Origin: Paracoccaceae bacterium
GTDB lineage: Bacteria > Pseudomonadota > Alphaproteobacteria > Rhodobacterales > Rhodobacteraceae
Length of the DNA stretch: 16,778 bases
Direction: 5' to 3'
Assembly (NCBI GenBank): GCA_024304875.1
Contig: JAMWZF010000025.1
Span: forward strand, 1-16,778
Both the position numbers and the translations under genes were made by a program. Position 1 is the first letter of the stretch; the number at the start of each line of letters is the position of its first letter. The notes beneath the pieces are model-generated. The model did not search any database, was not told where the DNA came from, and saw nothing but the letters and a program-made list of their open reading frames with translations. Shown piece after piece: positions 1 through 6,743 of this stretch.

Positions 1-13
1 TGGAGGATGCTTC

Positions 14-35
14 GGCGGCCCATCGAAGGGCCGCC
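14..35 (-). terminator. Hairpin just downstream of the double-SRPBCC gene
   Basis: A perfect 8-bp inverted repeat, GGCGGCCC (14-21) and GGGCCGCC (28-35), encloses a 6-nt loop. It lies 8 nt beyond the stop codon of the minus-strand SRPBCC gene, where a terminator is expected. No T-run follows on the minus strand, so it is not a classical intrinsic terminator; it may pause polymerase or protect the 3' end of the mRNA. Confidence 0.5.
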
Positions 36-42
36 CGCCCCG

Positions 43-951
43 TCACAGCGTCCGCGCCGTCGCCTCCAGCTTGGCCAGTGTCTCGTAGCCCTTCTCCAGC
101 GCCCCGAATTCCATCGCCGCAGCGGCGGGCATGTCGACGAAGGTCATGTGCATGCTCACCCGCGTTCCCGCCCCCTCGGGCGTGAAGGTGACCACCACGT
201 CGGCGTGGTGGCGCATGTCGTCGAAGCCCGAGAGGCGGTAGGTCAGCCGCTTCTCCTGCTCCATCTCTCCGAACTCGTGAAGGTTGGGAAACCGCTGCCC
301 CGCGCCGACCATCGTGAACCGCCAGTGCCCGCCGGGGCGGATGTCGATGCTCTCGGTCTCGCAATGGAAGCCGTCGGGGCCGAACCACTTGGGCAGGAGG
401 GCCGGGTCGGTCCAGGCTTTCCAGGCGAGGGCAGGGGGCACGTGGACAAGGCGCGAGCTGCGGATCTCGTGCTCCGGCCGGGGGCCGGCCAGCGCCGCCG
501 CGGCGACGCCCAGCTGGTCCGACACCGTGCCCCAGCCTTCGAAGAAGCCCATTTCCTCGTGCTTGCGCTTCACCTCGGGCGAGACGTGGCGGACGATGAC
601 ATCGTAGCGCGTGCCGCCGCCCTCGGCGTCCGAGAAGTCGAGGATCGCCGTCACGAAGGCCTCCGGCCGCGGCACCCAGCCGACATCGTAGCTGTCGGTC
701 CAGACCAGCCGCCGGGCGGGCAGGGCTTCCAGCACCACGCCGGGGCGGTCGATCCGCTGCCCTTCGACGTTCATCACGACGCGGAAGGCGCCGCCGGGGC
801 GGGCGTCGATCTCGGCCTCTTCGATGGTGTTCGGGTGCGGCACGAACCAGCCCTTGATCAGCGCGGGGTCGGTCCAGCAGGCCCAGACGAGGTCGCGCGA
901 GGCAGGGATCGTCCGGGTGAAGCTGAGGTCGGTGTCGGGATTTGGGGTCAT
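43..951 (-). CDS. Fused double AHSA1/SRPBCC-domain protein
   Basis: This 302-aa protein consists of two consecutive START-like AHSA1 (activator of Hsp90 ATPase homologue 1-like, SRPBCC superfamily) domains, about residues 8-153 and 161-302, joined by a short Ala/Gly/Pro-rich linker. The internal repeat is visible directly: VWACWTDPALIKGWF near residue 22 matches AWKAWTDPALLPKWF near residue 176, and IDARPGGAFR near 48 matches IDIRPGGHWR near 202. Family members normally have one domain of about 150 aa, so this is a duplication-fusion. SRPBCC folds enclose a hydrophobic cavity for small ligands; the ligand is unknown here. There is no signal peptide, so it should be cytosolic. The start codon overlaps the stop of the upstream ArsR gene (ATGA), indicating translational coupling. 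ArsR plus AHSA1 operons are common, and the SRPBCC protein probably responds to the same signal as the repressor. The fold is certain; the function is not. Confidence 0.9.
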   Translation of the reverse strand: MTPNPDTDLSFTRTIPASRDLVWACWTDPALIKGWFVPHPNTIEEAEIDARPGGAFRVVMNVEGQRIDRPGVVLEALPARRLVWTDSYDVGWVPRPEAFVTAILDFSDAEGGGTRYDVIVRHVSPEVKRKHEEMGFFEGWGTVSDQLGVAAAALAGPRPEHEIRSSRLVHVPPALAWKAWTDPALLPKWFGPDGFHCETESIDIRPGGHWRFTMVGAGQRFPNLHEFGEMEQEKRLTYRLSGFDDMRHHADVVVTFTPEGAGTRVSMHMTFVDMPAAAAMEFGALEKGYETLAKLEATARTL

Positions 952-1289
952 TCCGTCTGGTCCTTGGCGAGTTGTGTGACGAAGGCGTCGAAACGGTCGA
1001 GGCGGTCTTCCCAGAGCGCCTTCTGCGCCGAGAGCCAGTCGCGGGCGGGGCCGAGCGCCCCGGCGACGAGGGCGCAGGTTCGGACCCGTCCGTCCTTTTG
1101 CGTGGCGATCATGCCGGCCTCCTCCAGTTTGCGCAGGTGGCCCATGAACGAGGGCATCGCCATGGGGACCAGCGCGTTGAGCTCCGACACCGTGGCCGGA
1201 CCCGTCGCCAGCCGTTCGAGGACGGCGCGGCGGGTGGGGTCGCCGAGGGCGGTGAAGACGTGGTCGAGGGCGGGGTCATGTTTAGCCAT
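948..1289 (-). CDS. ArsR-family winged-helix transcriptional repressor
   Basis: The 113-aa product starting MAKHDPALDH has the ArsR fold. The opening VFTALGDPTRRAVLERLA (about 11-28) is the characteristic first helices, a helix-turn-helix spans about 33-58 with the recognition helix around MPSFMGHLRKLEEAG, and a wing follows (KDGRVRTCAL). There is no ELCVCDL metal-binding motif and only one cysteine (C72), so it is unlikely to be an arsenic or metal sensor. It belongs with the ArsR proteins that sit beside AHSA1/SRPBCC genes and probably represses its own operon. The start at 1289 was chosen because family homology begins at LDHVFTALGDPTRR. An in-frame ATG at 1340 would add 17 residues, but that sequence is an unlikely N-terminus and overlaps the candidate operator. 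The Shine-Dalgarno match (AGGA) is unusually close to the chosen ATG, so the start is less certain than the gene. The stop overlaps the start of the SRPBCC gene. Confidence 0.9.
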   Translation of the reverse strand: MAKHDPALDHVFTALGDPTRRAVLERLATGPATVSELNALVPMAMPSFMGHLRKLEEAGMIATQKDGRVRTCALVAGALGPARDWLSAQKALWEDRLDRFDAFVTQLAKDQTE

Positions 1290-1292
1290 ATT

Positions 1293-1350
1293 CCTAAGTA
1301 TTCGCGATGCGCCGAGTCGCGCAAGGAGAAAGTTAGGCATTGACCTAAGT
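1293..1350. promoter_or_regulatory. Candidate ArsR operator with three TTAGG/CCTAA half-sites
   Basis: The divergent gap between the ArsR gene and ybeY contains TTAGG (1333-1337) facing CCTAA (1344-1348) with a 6-nt spacer, an interrupted palindrome typical of dimeric ArsR operators. A further CCTAAGT, identical to the right arm (1344-1350), lies at 1293-1299, a few bases upstream of the ArsR start codon. Binding here would let the repressor control its own operon and might also affect ybeY. The assignment rests on position and symmetry only. Confidence 0.5.
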
Positions 1351-1395
1351 TTTTGCGCCCTTGCCCGGCGCACGGCCCGCGACTAGCTGCGGCCC

Positions 1396-1887
1396 ATGAG
1401 CGTCGAGGTGATCATCGAGGAGGGCCGCTGGGCCGAGGCCGGTCTGGAGCCGCTGGCGCAGGCCGCCTGGGTCGCGACCCTCGGGCATCTGGGGATGGAG
1501 CCGGACGGATGGGAGGCCTCGCTCCTGGCCTGCGACGACGCCCGCATCGCCGCCCTCAACGCCGATTTCCGGGGCAAGCCGCAGCCGACCAACGTGCTGT
1601 CCTGGCCGTCGGAGGAGCGGGGGGCGGAGGCCGAGGGCGCCGCTCCGGCCGCGCCGGATCCGGCCGATCCCGAGCTGGGCGATATCGCCATCGCCTATGA
1701 CACATGCGCCCGCGAGGCCGAGGCGGCGGGTGTGCCGTTTCCCGCCCACGTCACGCATCTTGTGATTCACGGTGTCTTGCACCTTCTGGGCTACGACCAT
1801 ATCCGCGATGGGGACGCCACGCTCATGGAGGGGCTGGAGGTCGAGATACTTGGCAAACTGGGCCTGCCTGACCCATATTGCCGCTAG
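1396..1887 (+). CDS. ybeY: Endoribonuclease YbeY (rRNA maturation and ribosome quality control)
   Basis: The 163-aa protein has the YbeY zinc motif H-x3-H-x5-H in HGVLHLLGYDH (H125, H129, H135) and the conserved ADFRGKPQPTNVLSWP block (about 56-71) with arginine R59. LGDIAIA near 95 is also family-typical. YbeY is a metal-dependent single-strand endoribonuclease acting in 16S rRNA 3'-end maturation and ribosome quality control in the cytosol. An Ala/Glu/Pro-rich insert (about 73-92) between the conserved blocks makes it slightly long. No strong Shine-Dalgarno precedes the ATG, but the N-terminus aligns from the first residue. It is followed after 42 nt by the CBS/CorC-like gene and then lnt, the usual ybeY-ybeX-lnt order. 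The usual upstream partner ybeZ (PhoH ATPase) is not in the window. Confidence 0.96.
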   Translation: MSVEVIIEEGRWAEAGLEPLAQAAWVATLGHLGMEPDGWEASLLACDDARIAALNADFRGKPQPTNVLSWPSEERGAEAEGAAPAAPDPADPELGDIAIAYDTCAREAEAAGVPFPAHVTHLVIHGVLHLLGYDHIRDGDATLMEGLEVEILGKLGLPDPYCR

Positions 1888-1929
1888 TGGACACAGGGGC
1901 CGACCCATGGCCCGCGAGCGAAGGACCAG

Positions 1930-2847
1930 ATGGGCGAGAACGCAGACGGATCGTCTACGGCCGCGCAAGGCGCGCCGGACGAGACCGACCAAGATCAGAC
2001 CACGGCCGGGAGCCGTGGATTTTTCAGCAGGATTGTCGAGGCGCTGAGCCCGTCCGAAACCGAGGGGTCACCGCAGGCCATGAGCGGCGAGAGCCAGCCG
2101 GCGCCGGTGGTCCAGCCCGGCATCCTCAACCTGCGAAGGATGCGCGTCGACGACGTGTCGATCCCCAACGCCGAGATCGTCGCCGTTCCGGTCAGCGCGA
2201 CCATGGACGAGCTGGTCGCCGCCTTCCGCGACAGCGGCATGACCCGTCTTCCGGTCTTCGACGGCACGATCGACACGCCCATCGGCATGGTCCACCTCAA
2301 GGATTTCGCCCTGAAGTTCGGCTTCAACGGCAATGGCGAGCACGATTTCGACCTGCGCGCGCTCGTCCGGCCGCTGCTGTTCGTGCCGCCGTCGATGCCC
2401 CTCGGCGTCCTGCTGCAGAAGATGCAGGCCGAACGGATGCACATGGCCCTGGTGATCGACGAATACGGCGGCACGGACGGTCTCGTCACCATCGAGGACC
2501 TGATCGAACAGGTCGTCGGCGAGATCGAGGACGAGCACGACATCGACGAGGGCATGATGTGGACCAAGGAGGGCCCCGGCGTCTGGATGGTCCTCTCCAA
2601 GGCTCCGCTCGACGAGTTCGAGGCCGAGATCGGCGTCGCCCTGACCCGCCACGACGAGATCGACGAGGAGGAGATCGACACGCTCGGCGGCCTCGTCTTC
2701 ATGCTGGCTGGCCATGTTCCGGCCCGGGGCGAGGTCATTCACCACCCCGAGGGGCTCGATTTCGAGGTGGTCGATGCGGACCCGCGTCGGATCAAGCGGC
2801 TGCGGGTGCGGGTGAAGCACGCCCCGGCGCCGGACGCCGGGGCGTGA
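1930..2847 (+). CDS. CBS-pair/CorC_HlyC-domain protein (YbeX/CorC-like)
   Basis: This 305-aa soluble protein has a low-complexity acidic N-terminus (1-60), two CBS domains (about 75-130 and 142-200; the second contains MALVIDEYGGTDGLVTIEDLIEQVVGEIEDE split around residue 181, the hallmark of this family), and a C-terminal CorC_HlyC transporter-associated domain (about 215-297). The integral-membrane CNNM/DUF21 domain is absent, so it is the short YbeX/CorC type rather than a membrane hemolysin-like transporter. Names such as hemolysin C or magnesium/cobalt efflux protein are historical. Genetic data in enterobacteria link YbeX to ribosome metabolism and Mg homeostasis, fitting its place between ybeY and lnt. 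CBS pairs typically bind adenosyl nucleotides. The start has a modest AAGGA Shine-Dalgarno. lnt begins 18 nt after the stop, so they are probably co-transcribed. Confidence 0.92.
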   Translation: MGENADGSSTAAQGAPDETDQDQTTAGSRGFFSRIVEALSPSETEGSPQAMSGESQPAPVVQPGILNLRRMRVDDVSIPNAEIVAVPVSATMDELVAAFRDSGMTRLPVFDGTIDTPIGMVHLKDFALKFGFNGNGEHDFDLRALVRPLLFVPPSMPLGVLLQKMQAERMHMALVIDEYGGTDGLVTIEDLIEQVVGEIEDEHDIDEGMMWTKEGPGVWMVLSKAPLDEFEAEIGVALTRHDEIDEEEIDTLGGLVFMLAGHVPARGEVIHHPEGLDFEVVDADPRRIKRLRVRVKHAPAPDAGA

Positions 2848-2865
2848 GAGTCCCGGCTCTTCGGC

Positions 2866-4389
2866 ATGGCTGAAGCCACGGCGCCGCGCCGCCTGCCGCT
2901 GCGAACCCGCCTTGCCCTCGTCGGTCTGGGCGCCGTGGCGGCCACCGGCCTTGCTCCGCTCGGCATCTGGCCCCTGACGGTGCTGGCTCTTGCTGGCGGG
3001 CTCGATCTCATCGGGGCCGCCCGCACGCCCGTCCGCGCGGCCTGGGCCGGCTGGTGGCTCGGCCTCGGCTGGTTCGGGCTCGGCCTGTCGTGGATCGTGG
3101 AGCCTTTCCTCGTCGAGCCCGAGATCCACGGCTGGATGGCACCGTTCGCCCTCGTGTTCATGGCCGGGGGCCTGGCCCTGTTCTGGGCCTTCGCGGCCTG
3201 GCTGGGTCACCGCCTGGCGGGACCGTCGACGCGCCCCCTGGCGCTGGCGGTGACGCTGACCGTGGCCGAGTACCTGCGCTCGGTCGTGCTGACCGGCTTT
3301 CCCTGGAACCTGCCGGGGCATGTCTGGGTCGGGACAGGCGTTGACCGGATCGCCGCTCTTCTCGGCGCCCATGGCCTGACCCTGCTGACGCTCCTTCTGG
3401 CCTGCCTGCCGCTGCTGGTTCGCCGGGGAAGTCCCGTTCGGGTGGTCGCGGCCGGGGGGCTGGCAGTGGTCCTGCCCTGGCTGGTCGGGTCGGGCCTTGC
3501 GGCGCTGCTGCCCCCCGTGCCGCCGGAGCCGGGCGCCCCCGTCGTCCGTCTCGTCCAGCCGAACGCGCCCCAGGACGAGAAGTGGGACCCGGAGAAATCC
3601 GCCGTCTTCTTCGCCCGCCAGCTGGACTATACCGCTGCCACGCCGCTGCCGGACCTGACGGTCTGGCCCGAGACCTCCGTGCCGGCCTTTCTGGAGTTTC
3701 CCGGAACCACGCTGGAGGACATCGCCGAGGCGGCGCAGGGCGTGCCGGTGGTCTTCGGCATCCAGCGCGTCCGGGGCCCGCGCTTCTTCAACAGTCTCGT
3801 GGTGCTGAACCGCGGCGCCGTCATCTCGGACGTCTACGACAAGCACCACCTGGTGCCCTTCGGGGAATACATGCCCCTCGGGGACCGGCTGGGCCCCCTC
3901 TTCGCGCGCTTCGGGATCCGGGGCCTTGCGGCGAATGACGGCGGCGGCTTCACCGCGGGGGAGGGGCTGCGCATCGTGGACCTGCCGGGGATCGGGCCGG
4001 CGCTGCCGCTGATCTGCTACGAGGGCATCTTTCCCCACGAGCTCGGCCGCTACGACCGCCGGCCGCGCCTGATGATGCTGATCACCAACGACGCCTGGTT
4101 CGGGACGGTCTCGGGCCCCTACCAGCATCTGGCACAGGCCCGTCTGCGCGCCGTCGAGCAGGGCCTGCCGATGGTGCGGGTGGCGAATACCGGCGTCTCG
4201 GGCGTTCTCGGCCCGCGCGGCGAGGTCCTGGGCGCGATCGGCCTCGGCGAGGCAGGGTTCAGCGACGTGCCCCTGCCGCCGGCTCTTGCACCGACGCCCT
4301 ACGCACGCTGGGGGGACTGGCCGATGATCCTGCTTCTCGTCGCGGCGCTTGTCGGCCTGGCCGCGCGCCCCCGCCGGCGGGCGGATTGA
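2866..4389 (+). CDS. lnt: Apolipoprotein N-acyltransferase
   Basis: The 507-aa protein performs the last step of lipoprotein maturation: it transfers an acyl chain from phospholipid to the alpha-amino group of the diacylglyceryl-cysteine. Hydrophobic N-terminal segments (about residues 12-215) supply several inner-membrane helices. A nitrilase-like domain (about 225-470) follows, and a final helix lies near 483-500. The nitrilase-type triad is present: E269 in WPETS, K326 in YDKHHLVPFGEY and C384 in ICYEGIF; the conserved TNDAWFG block lies at 407-413. The domain is predicted to face the periplasm. Length matches the family (about 500-520 aa). Transcription is likely shared with ybeY and the CBS gene. 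A candidate metK promoter begins within its last codons. Confidence 0.96.
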   Translation: MAEATAPRRLPLRTRLALVGLGAVAATGLAPLGIWPLTVLALAGGLDLIGAARTPVRAAWAGWWLGLGWFGLGLSWIVEPFLVEPEIHGWMAPFALVFMAGGLALFWAFAAWLGHRLAGPSTRPLALAVTLTVAEYLRSVVLTGFPWNLPGHVWVGTGVDRIAALLGAHGLTLLTLLLACLPLLVRRGSPVRVVAAGGLAVVLPWLVGSGLAALLPPVPPEPGAPVVRLVQPNAPQDEKWDPEKSAVFFARQLDYTAATPLPDLTVWPETSVPAFLEFPGTTLEDIAEAAQGVPVVFGIQRVRGPRFFNSLVVLNRGAVISDVYDKHHLVPFGEYMPLGDRLGPLFARFGIRGLAANDGGGFTAGEGLRIVDLPGIGPALPLICYEGIFPHELGRYDRRPRLMMLITNDAWFGTVSGPYQHLAQARLRAVEQGLPMVRVANTGVSGVLGPRGEVLGAIGLGEAGFSDVPLPPALAPTPYARWGDWPMILLLVAALVGLAARPRRRAD

Positions 4390-4414
4390 CCTCACCCGGC
4401 AGGCGCACTATCGC
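4386..4414 (+). promoter_or_regulatory. Candidate promoter of metK, overlapping the lnt stop codon
   Basis: TTGACC (4386-4391), one mismatch wider than a perfect -35 hexamer at two positions, is followed after exactly 17 nt by TATCGC (4409-4414), a weak -10. Transcription would begin near 4421, about 15 nt before the first riboswitch stem, which is a sensible geometry. The -35 spans the lnt stop codon. The -10 matches consensus only in its first three bases, so this is a reasonable but unproven call. Confidence 0.45.
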
Positions 4415-4435
4415 TGCGGTCCAGACATCAAGTCA

Positions 4436-4483
4436 CCCGTCACAACGGCTTCCTGGCGTGACGGGACACCCCCCAATGGAGCG
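4436..4483 (+). promoter_or_regulatory. SAM/SAH riboswitch controlling metK translation
   Basis: The leader contains the diagnostic core CACAACGGCTTCCTGGCGTG (4441-4460) followed by AATGGAGCG (4475-4483). Stem P1 is CCCGTCAC (4436-4443) with GTGACGGG (4458-4465), eight perfect pairs. Loop bases GCTTC (4448-4452) can pair with GGAGC (4478-4482), the pseudoknot of this class. That second strand contains the Shine-Dalgarno GGAG (4478-4481), eight nt before the metK ATG. Established knowledge: the SAM/SAH class (Rfam RF01727) lies upstream of metK in Rhodobacterales and binds SAM or S-adenosylhomocysteine. Inference: ligand binding stabilises the pseudoknot, hides the ribosome-binding site and lowers SAM synthase output. 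Confidence 0.93.
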
Positions 4484-4489
4484 CTCCCC

Positions 4490-5671
4490 ATGGCCCGCAA
4501 AGATTATACCTTCACCTCGGAGTCCGTCTCCGAGGGCCACCCCGACAAGGTCTGCGACCGGATTTCCGACGCCGTGCTGGACGCGCTTCTGACAGAGGAG
4601 GCCGAGGCCCGCGTGGCCTGCGAGACCTTCGCGACCACCAACCGGGTCGTCATCGGCGGCGAGGTGGGCCTGGCCGACAAGGCCAAGCTCAAGGATTACA
4701 TGGAGCGGATCGACCAGATCGCCCGCGACTGCATCCGCGACATCGGCTACGAGCAGGACAAGTTCCACTGGCAGACCTGCGAGGTCACCAACCTCCTGCA
4801 CGAGCAGTCGGCCCATATCGCCCAGGGCGTGAACGCCTCCGAGGGCAAGGAAGAGGGCGCGGGCGACCAGGGCATCATGTTCGGCTACGCCGTGGACGAG
4901 ACCGAAGAGCTGATGCCGGCGCCGATCCACTTCGCCCACATGATCCTCCGCCGCCTGGCCGAGGTCCGCAAGGACGGCACCGAGCCGGTCCTCGGCCCCG
5001 ACGCCAAGAGCCAGATCTCGGTCCGCTACCGGGACGGCAAGCCGGTGGGCATCTCCTCCCTCGTGCTCTCGACCCAGCACATCGACCCGGACCTGACCTC
5101 GGACGACATCCGCGCCATCGTCGCGCCCTACATCGAGGAGGTCCTGCCCGGCGGCTGGCTCACGCCCGAGACCGTCTGGCACGTCAACCCGACCGGCAAG
5201 TTCGTCATCGGCGGCCCGGACGGAGACGCCGGCCTCACGGGGCGCAAGATCATCGTCGACACCTACGGCGGCGCGGCTCCGCACGGTGGCGGCGCCTTTT
5301 CCGGCAAGGACCCCACCAAGGTGGACCGCTCGGCCGCCTATGCCGCCCGCTACCTCGCCAAGAACGTTGTCGCCGCCGGCCTGGCCACCCGCTGCACCAT
5401 CCAGCTGTCCTACGCGATCGGTGTCGCCCGCCCGCTGTCGATCTACGTCGATACCCACGGCACCGGCGAAGTCCGCTCGTCGCAGATCGAGAAGGCCGTC
5501 GCCGCCTCGATGGACCTGACCCCGCGCGGCATTCGCGAGCACCTGCAGCTGAACCGCCCGATCTTCCAGCGCACGGCGGCCTATGGCCACTTCGGCAGGG
5601 CGCCCGAGGCGGACGGCGGGTTCTCCTGGGAGAAGACCGACCTGGTGGAGCGGCTGAAGGCCGAGGTCTGA
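4490..5671 (+). CDS. metK: S-adenosylmethionine synthetase (methionine adenosyltransferase)
   Basis: The 393-aa enzyme makes S-adenosylmethionine from methionine and ATP, releasing phosphate and diphosphate. Signatures present are GHPDK (16-20) with catalytic H17 and metal ligand D19, the ATP/methionine-binding hexapeptide region GAGDQGIMFGYA (123-134), and the P-loop-like GGGAFSGKDPTKVDRS (266-281). The start at 4490 is fixed by the riboswitch-embedded GGAG and by MARKDYTFTSESVSEGHPDK, which matches known N-termini. A further upstream in-frame ATG would place the riboswitch inside the coding region and is rejected. The gene is monocistronic by appearance: its own promoter, a translational riboswitch and a T-run terminator. 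Its product is the methyl donor for the neighbouring TrmB. Confidence 0.98.
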   Translation: MARKDYTFTSESVSEGHPDKVCDRISDAVLDALLTEEAEARVACETFATTNRVVIGGEVGLADKAKLKDYMERIDQIARDCIRDIGYEQDKFHWQTCEVTNLLHEQSAHIAQGVNASEGKEEGAGDQGIMFGYAVDETEELMPAPIHFAHMILRRLAEVRKDGTEPVLGPDAKSQISVRYRDGKPVGISSLVLSTQHIDPDLTSDDIRAIVAPYIEEVLPGGWLTPETVWHVNPTGKFVIGGPDGDAGLTGRKIIVDTYGGAAPHGGGAFSGKDPTKVDRSAAYAARYLAKNVVAAGLATRCTIQLSYAIGVARPLSIYVDTHGTGEVRSSQIEKAVAASMDLTPRGIREHLQLNRPIFQRTAAYGHFGRAPEADGGFSWEKTDLVERLKAEV

Positions 5672-5720
5672 CGCGGACCCGCCCGGAGCGGGCGGCGACG
5701 ATCTGACAGTGCGGAAGCAG

Positions 5721-5760
5721 GGATCCGGGGGCCGACGCGGGCCTCGGATCCTCTTGTTTT
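5721..5760 (+). terminator. Rho-independent terminator of metK
   Basis: GGATCCG (5721-5727) pairs with CGGATCC (5745-5751). Inside, GGCC (5730-5733) can pair with GGCC (5740-5743) across a small internal loop. The stem is followed at once by the T-rich TCTTGTTTT (5752-5760). It lies 49 nt after the metK stop. This is the only hairpin in the window with a convincing T-run. Confidence 0.88.
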
Positions 5761-5975
5761 AGCGGCACGATTTCGCTGGACGGGCGTACAACCCCAGATT
5801 GCAAGGACTCTAGAACGTTAGCGTTCTGATGTCGTGGCGTAGTTCTTACCCCGCTGATCCCAAACCACAAAACCGCCATCCCGCATCGTCCGCGCGGCGG
5901 GCGTTAACCTGTCCTTGAACTGTCCGGCCAAGGCCCGCCATTGCCCCCGCCACGGCCCCGGCGTATCAGCCGGCC
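5761..5975. other. AT-richer intergenic spacer between metK terminator and trmB
   Basis: Together with the terminator this completes a 304-base gap without a recognisable protein gene. By hand count 5761-5880 is about 55% GC, clearly below the surrounding coding DNA. It holds the inverted repeat at 5812-5827 and a Watson-Crick stem GGCG-type element near the trmB start (CGGC/GCCG flanking GTATCA). No tRNA, no convincing promoter hexamers and no small reading frame with a good ribosome-binding site were found. It presumably carries the trmB promoter; a small RNA cannot be excluded. Confidence 0.5.
5812..5827. repeat. Short palindrome AGAACG-TTAG-CGTTCT
   Basis: A perfect 6-bp inverted repeat, AGAACG (5812-5817) and CGTTCT (5822-5827), with the 4-nt spacer TTAG, lies in the AT-richer spacer about 150 nt before trmB. 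It has the size of a transcription-factor site or a small RNA hairpin. It does not fit the alphaproteobacterial LexA box (GTTC-N7-GTTC). Function unknown. Confidence 0.5.
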
Positions 5976-6686
5976 ATGACCCAACCGCGCAAGCATCCGG
6001 ACGCCCCCTGGCGCAACTTCTACGGCCGCACGAAGGGCAAGACGCTCAAGCCCGCGCAGGAGCGGTACCTCGCCGAGGACCTGCCGCGGCTGCGCATTCC
6101 GGGCGTGGACTGGGACGAGAACCCGGGCCGCACCCCTCTCGACATCGCCGCCCTCACCGCGGGGCGGCCTCTCTGGCTCGAGGTCGGCTTCGGCGGGGGC
6201 GAGCATATGGTGCACCAGGCCGCCGCCAACCCCGGTGTCACGATCATCGGGGCCGAGCCCTTTCTGAACGGCACGGCCATGACCCTGGGCAAGATCCGCC
6301 GGGCGGGCGTCTCTAACATCCGCATCCACCCCGGCGACGCGCGGGACCTGCTCGACATCCTCCCCGAGGGCAGCGTCGGACGGGCCTTCCTGCTCTACCC
6401 CGACCCCTGGCCCAAGGCCCGCCACCACCGGCGCCGGTTCGTCACGGCCGAGCATCTGACGCCGCTGCACGCGGCGATGGCCCCCGGCGCCGAGCTCAGG
6501 ATCGCGACCGACATCCCGGATTACGTCCGCCAGAGCCTGCTCGAGGTGCCGAAGGCCGGCTTCCGCTGGCTGGCCGAGCGCCCGGCGGACTGGCGCGAGC
6601 CCTGGGCGGACTGGCTGTCCACCCGCTACGAGCAGAAGGCCCTCCGCGAAGGGCGGCGGCCGCACTACCTGACCTTCCGCCGCTGA
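5976..6686 (+). CDS. trmB: tRNA (guanine-N7-)-methyltransferase
   Basis: The 236-aa enzyme methylates N7 of G46 in the tRNA variable loop using S-adenosylmethionine. The SAM-binding motif is LWLEVGFGGGEH (66-77, acidic E69), a second block is GAEPFLNG (92-99), the family signature YPDPWPKARHHRRR spans 141-154, the conserved TD of the catalytic region is at 179-180, and STRYEQKA (215-222) is the C-terminal tRNA-recognition block. Length is typical for bacterial TrmB. The metK-trmB neighbourhood is familiar in Rhodobacterales and links SAM production to a SAM consumer, although the terminator between them suggests separate transcription. The ATG at 5976 lacks an obvious Shine-Dalgarno, but the N-terminal HPDAPWRNFYGRTKGK block is family-like, so the start is probably right. 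Confidence 0.95.
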   Translation: MTQPRKHPDAPWRNFYGRTKGKTLKPAQERYLAEDLPRLRIPGVDWDENPGRTPLDIAALTAGRPLWLEVGFGGGEHMVHQAAANPGVTIIGAEPFLNGTAMTLGKIRRAGVSNIRIHPGDARDLLDILPEGSVGRAFLLYPDPWPKARHHRRRFVTAEHLTPLHAAMAPGAELRIATDIPDYVRQSLLEVPKAGFRWLAERPADWREPWADWLSTRYEQKALREGRRPHYLTFRR

Positions 6687-6694
6687 GCGCGGGC

Positions 6695-6722
6695 TTGCAT
6701 TTGGACTGAAGCATCCTACGAT
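6695..6722 (+). promoter_or_regulatory. Candidate promoter of gnd
   Basis: TTGCAT (6695-6700), a 16-nt spacer and TACGAT (6717-6722, four of six consensus bases) would start transcription near 6729, just before the strong GGAGG (6734-6738) of gnd. The hexamers are imperfect, but the spacing relative to the ribosome-binding site is good. A GATTC (GANTC methylation-type) sequence overlaps the -10. Confidence 0.4.
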
Positions 6723-6743
6723 TCCAAGGGATTGGAGGGTGCC

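Noticed and set aside
2068..4395. Very long open frame on the minus strand opposite the CBS gene and lnt
   Set aside because: It is antisense to two genes with clear catalytic motifs; its translation is compositionally biased (Arg, Gly, Gln, Asp) with no recognisable domain. Such frames are common in very GC-rich DNA.
5812..5827. LexA/SOS box
   Set aside because: The spacing and orientation (GAAC-N6-GTTC) fit neither the alphaproteobacterial GTTC-N7-GTTC box nor the Gram-positive type.
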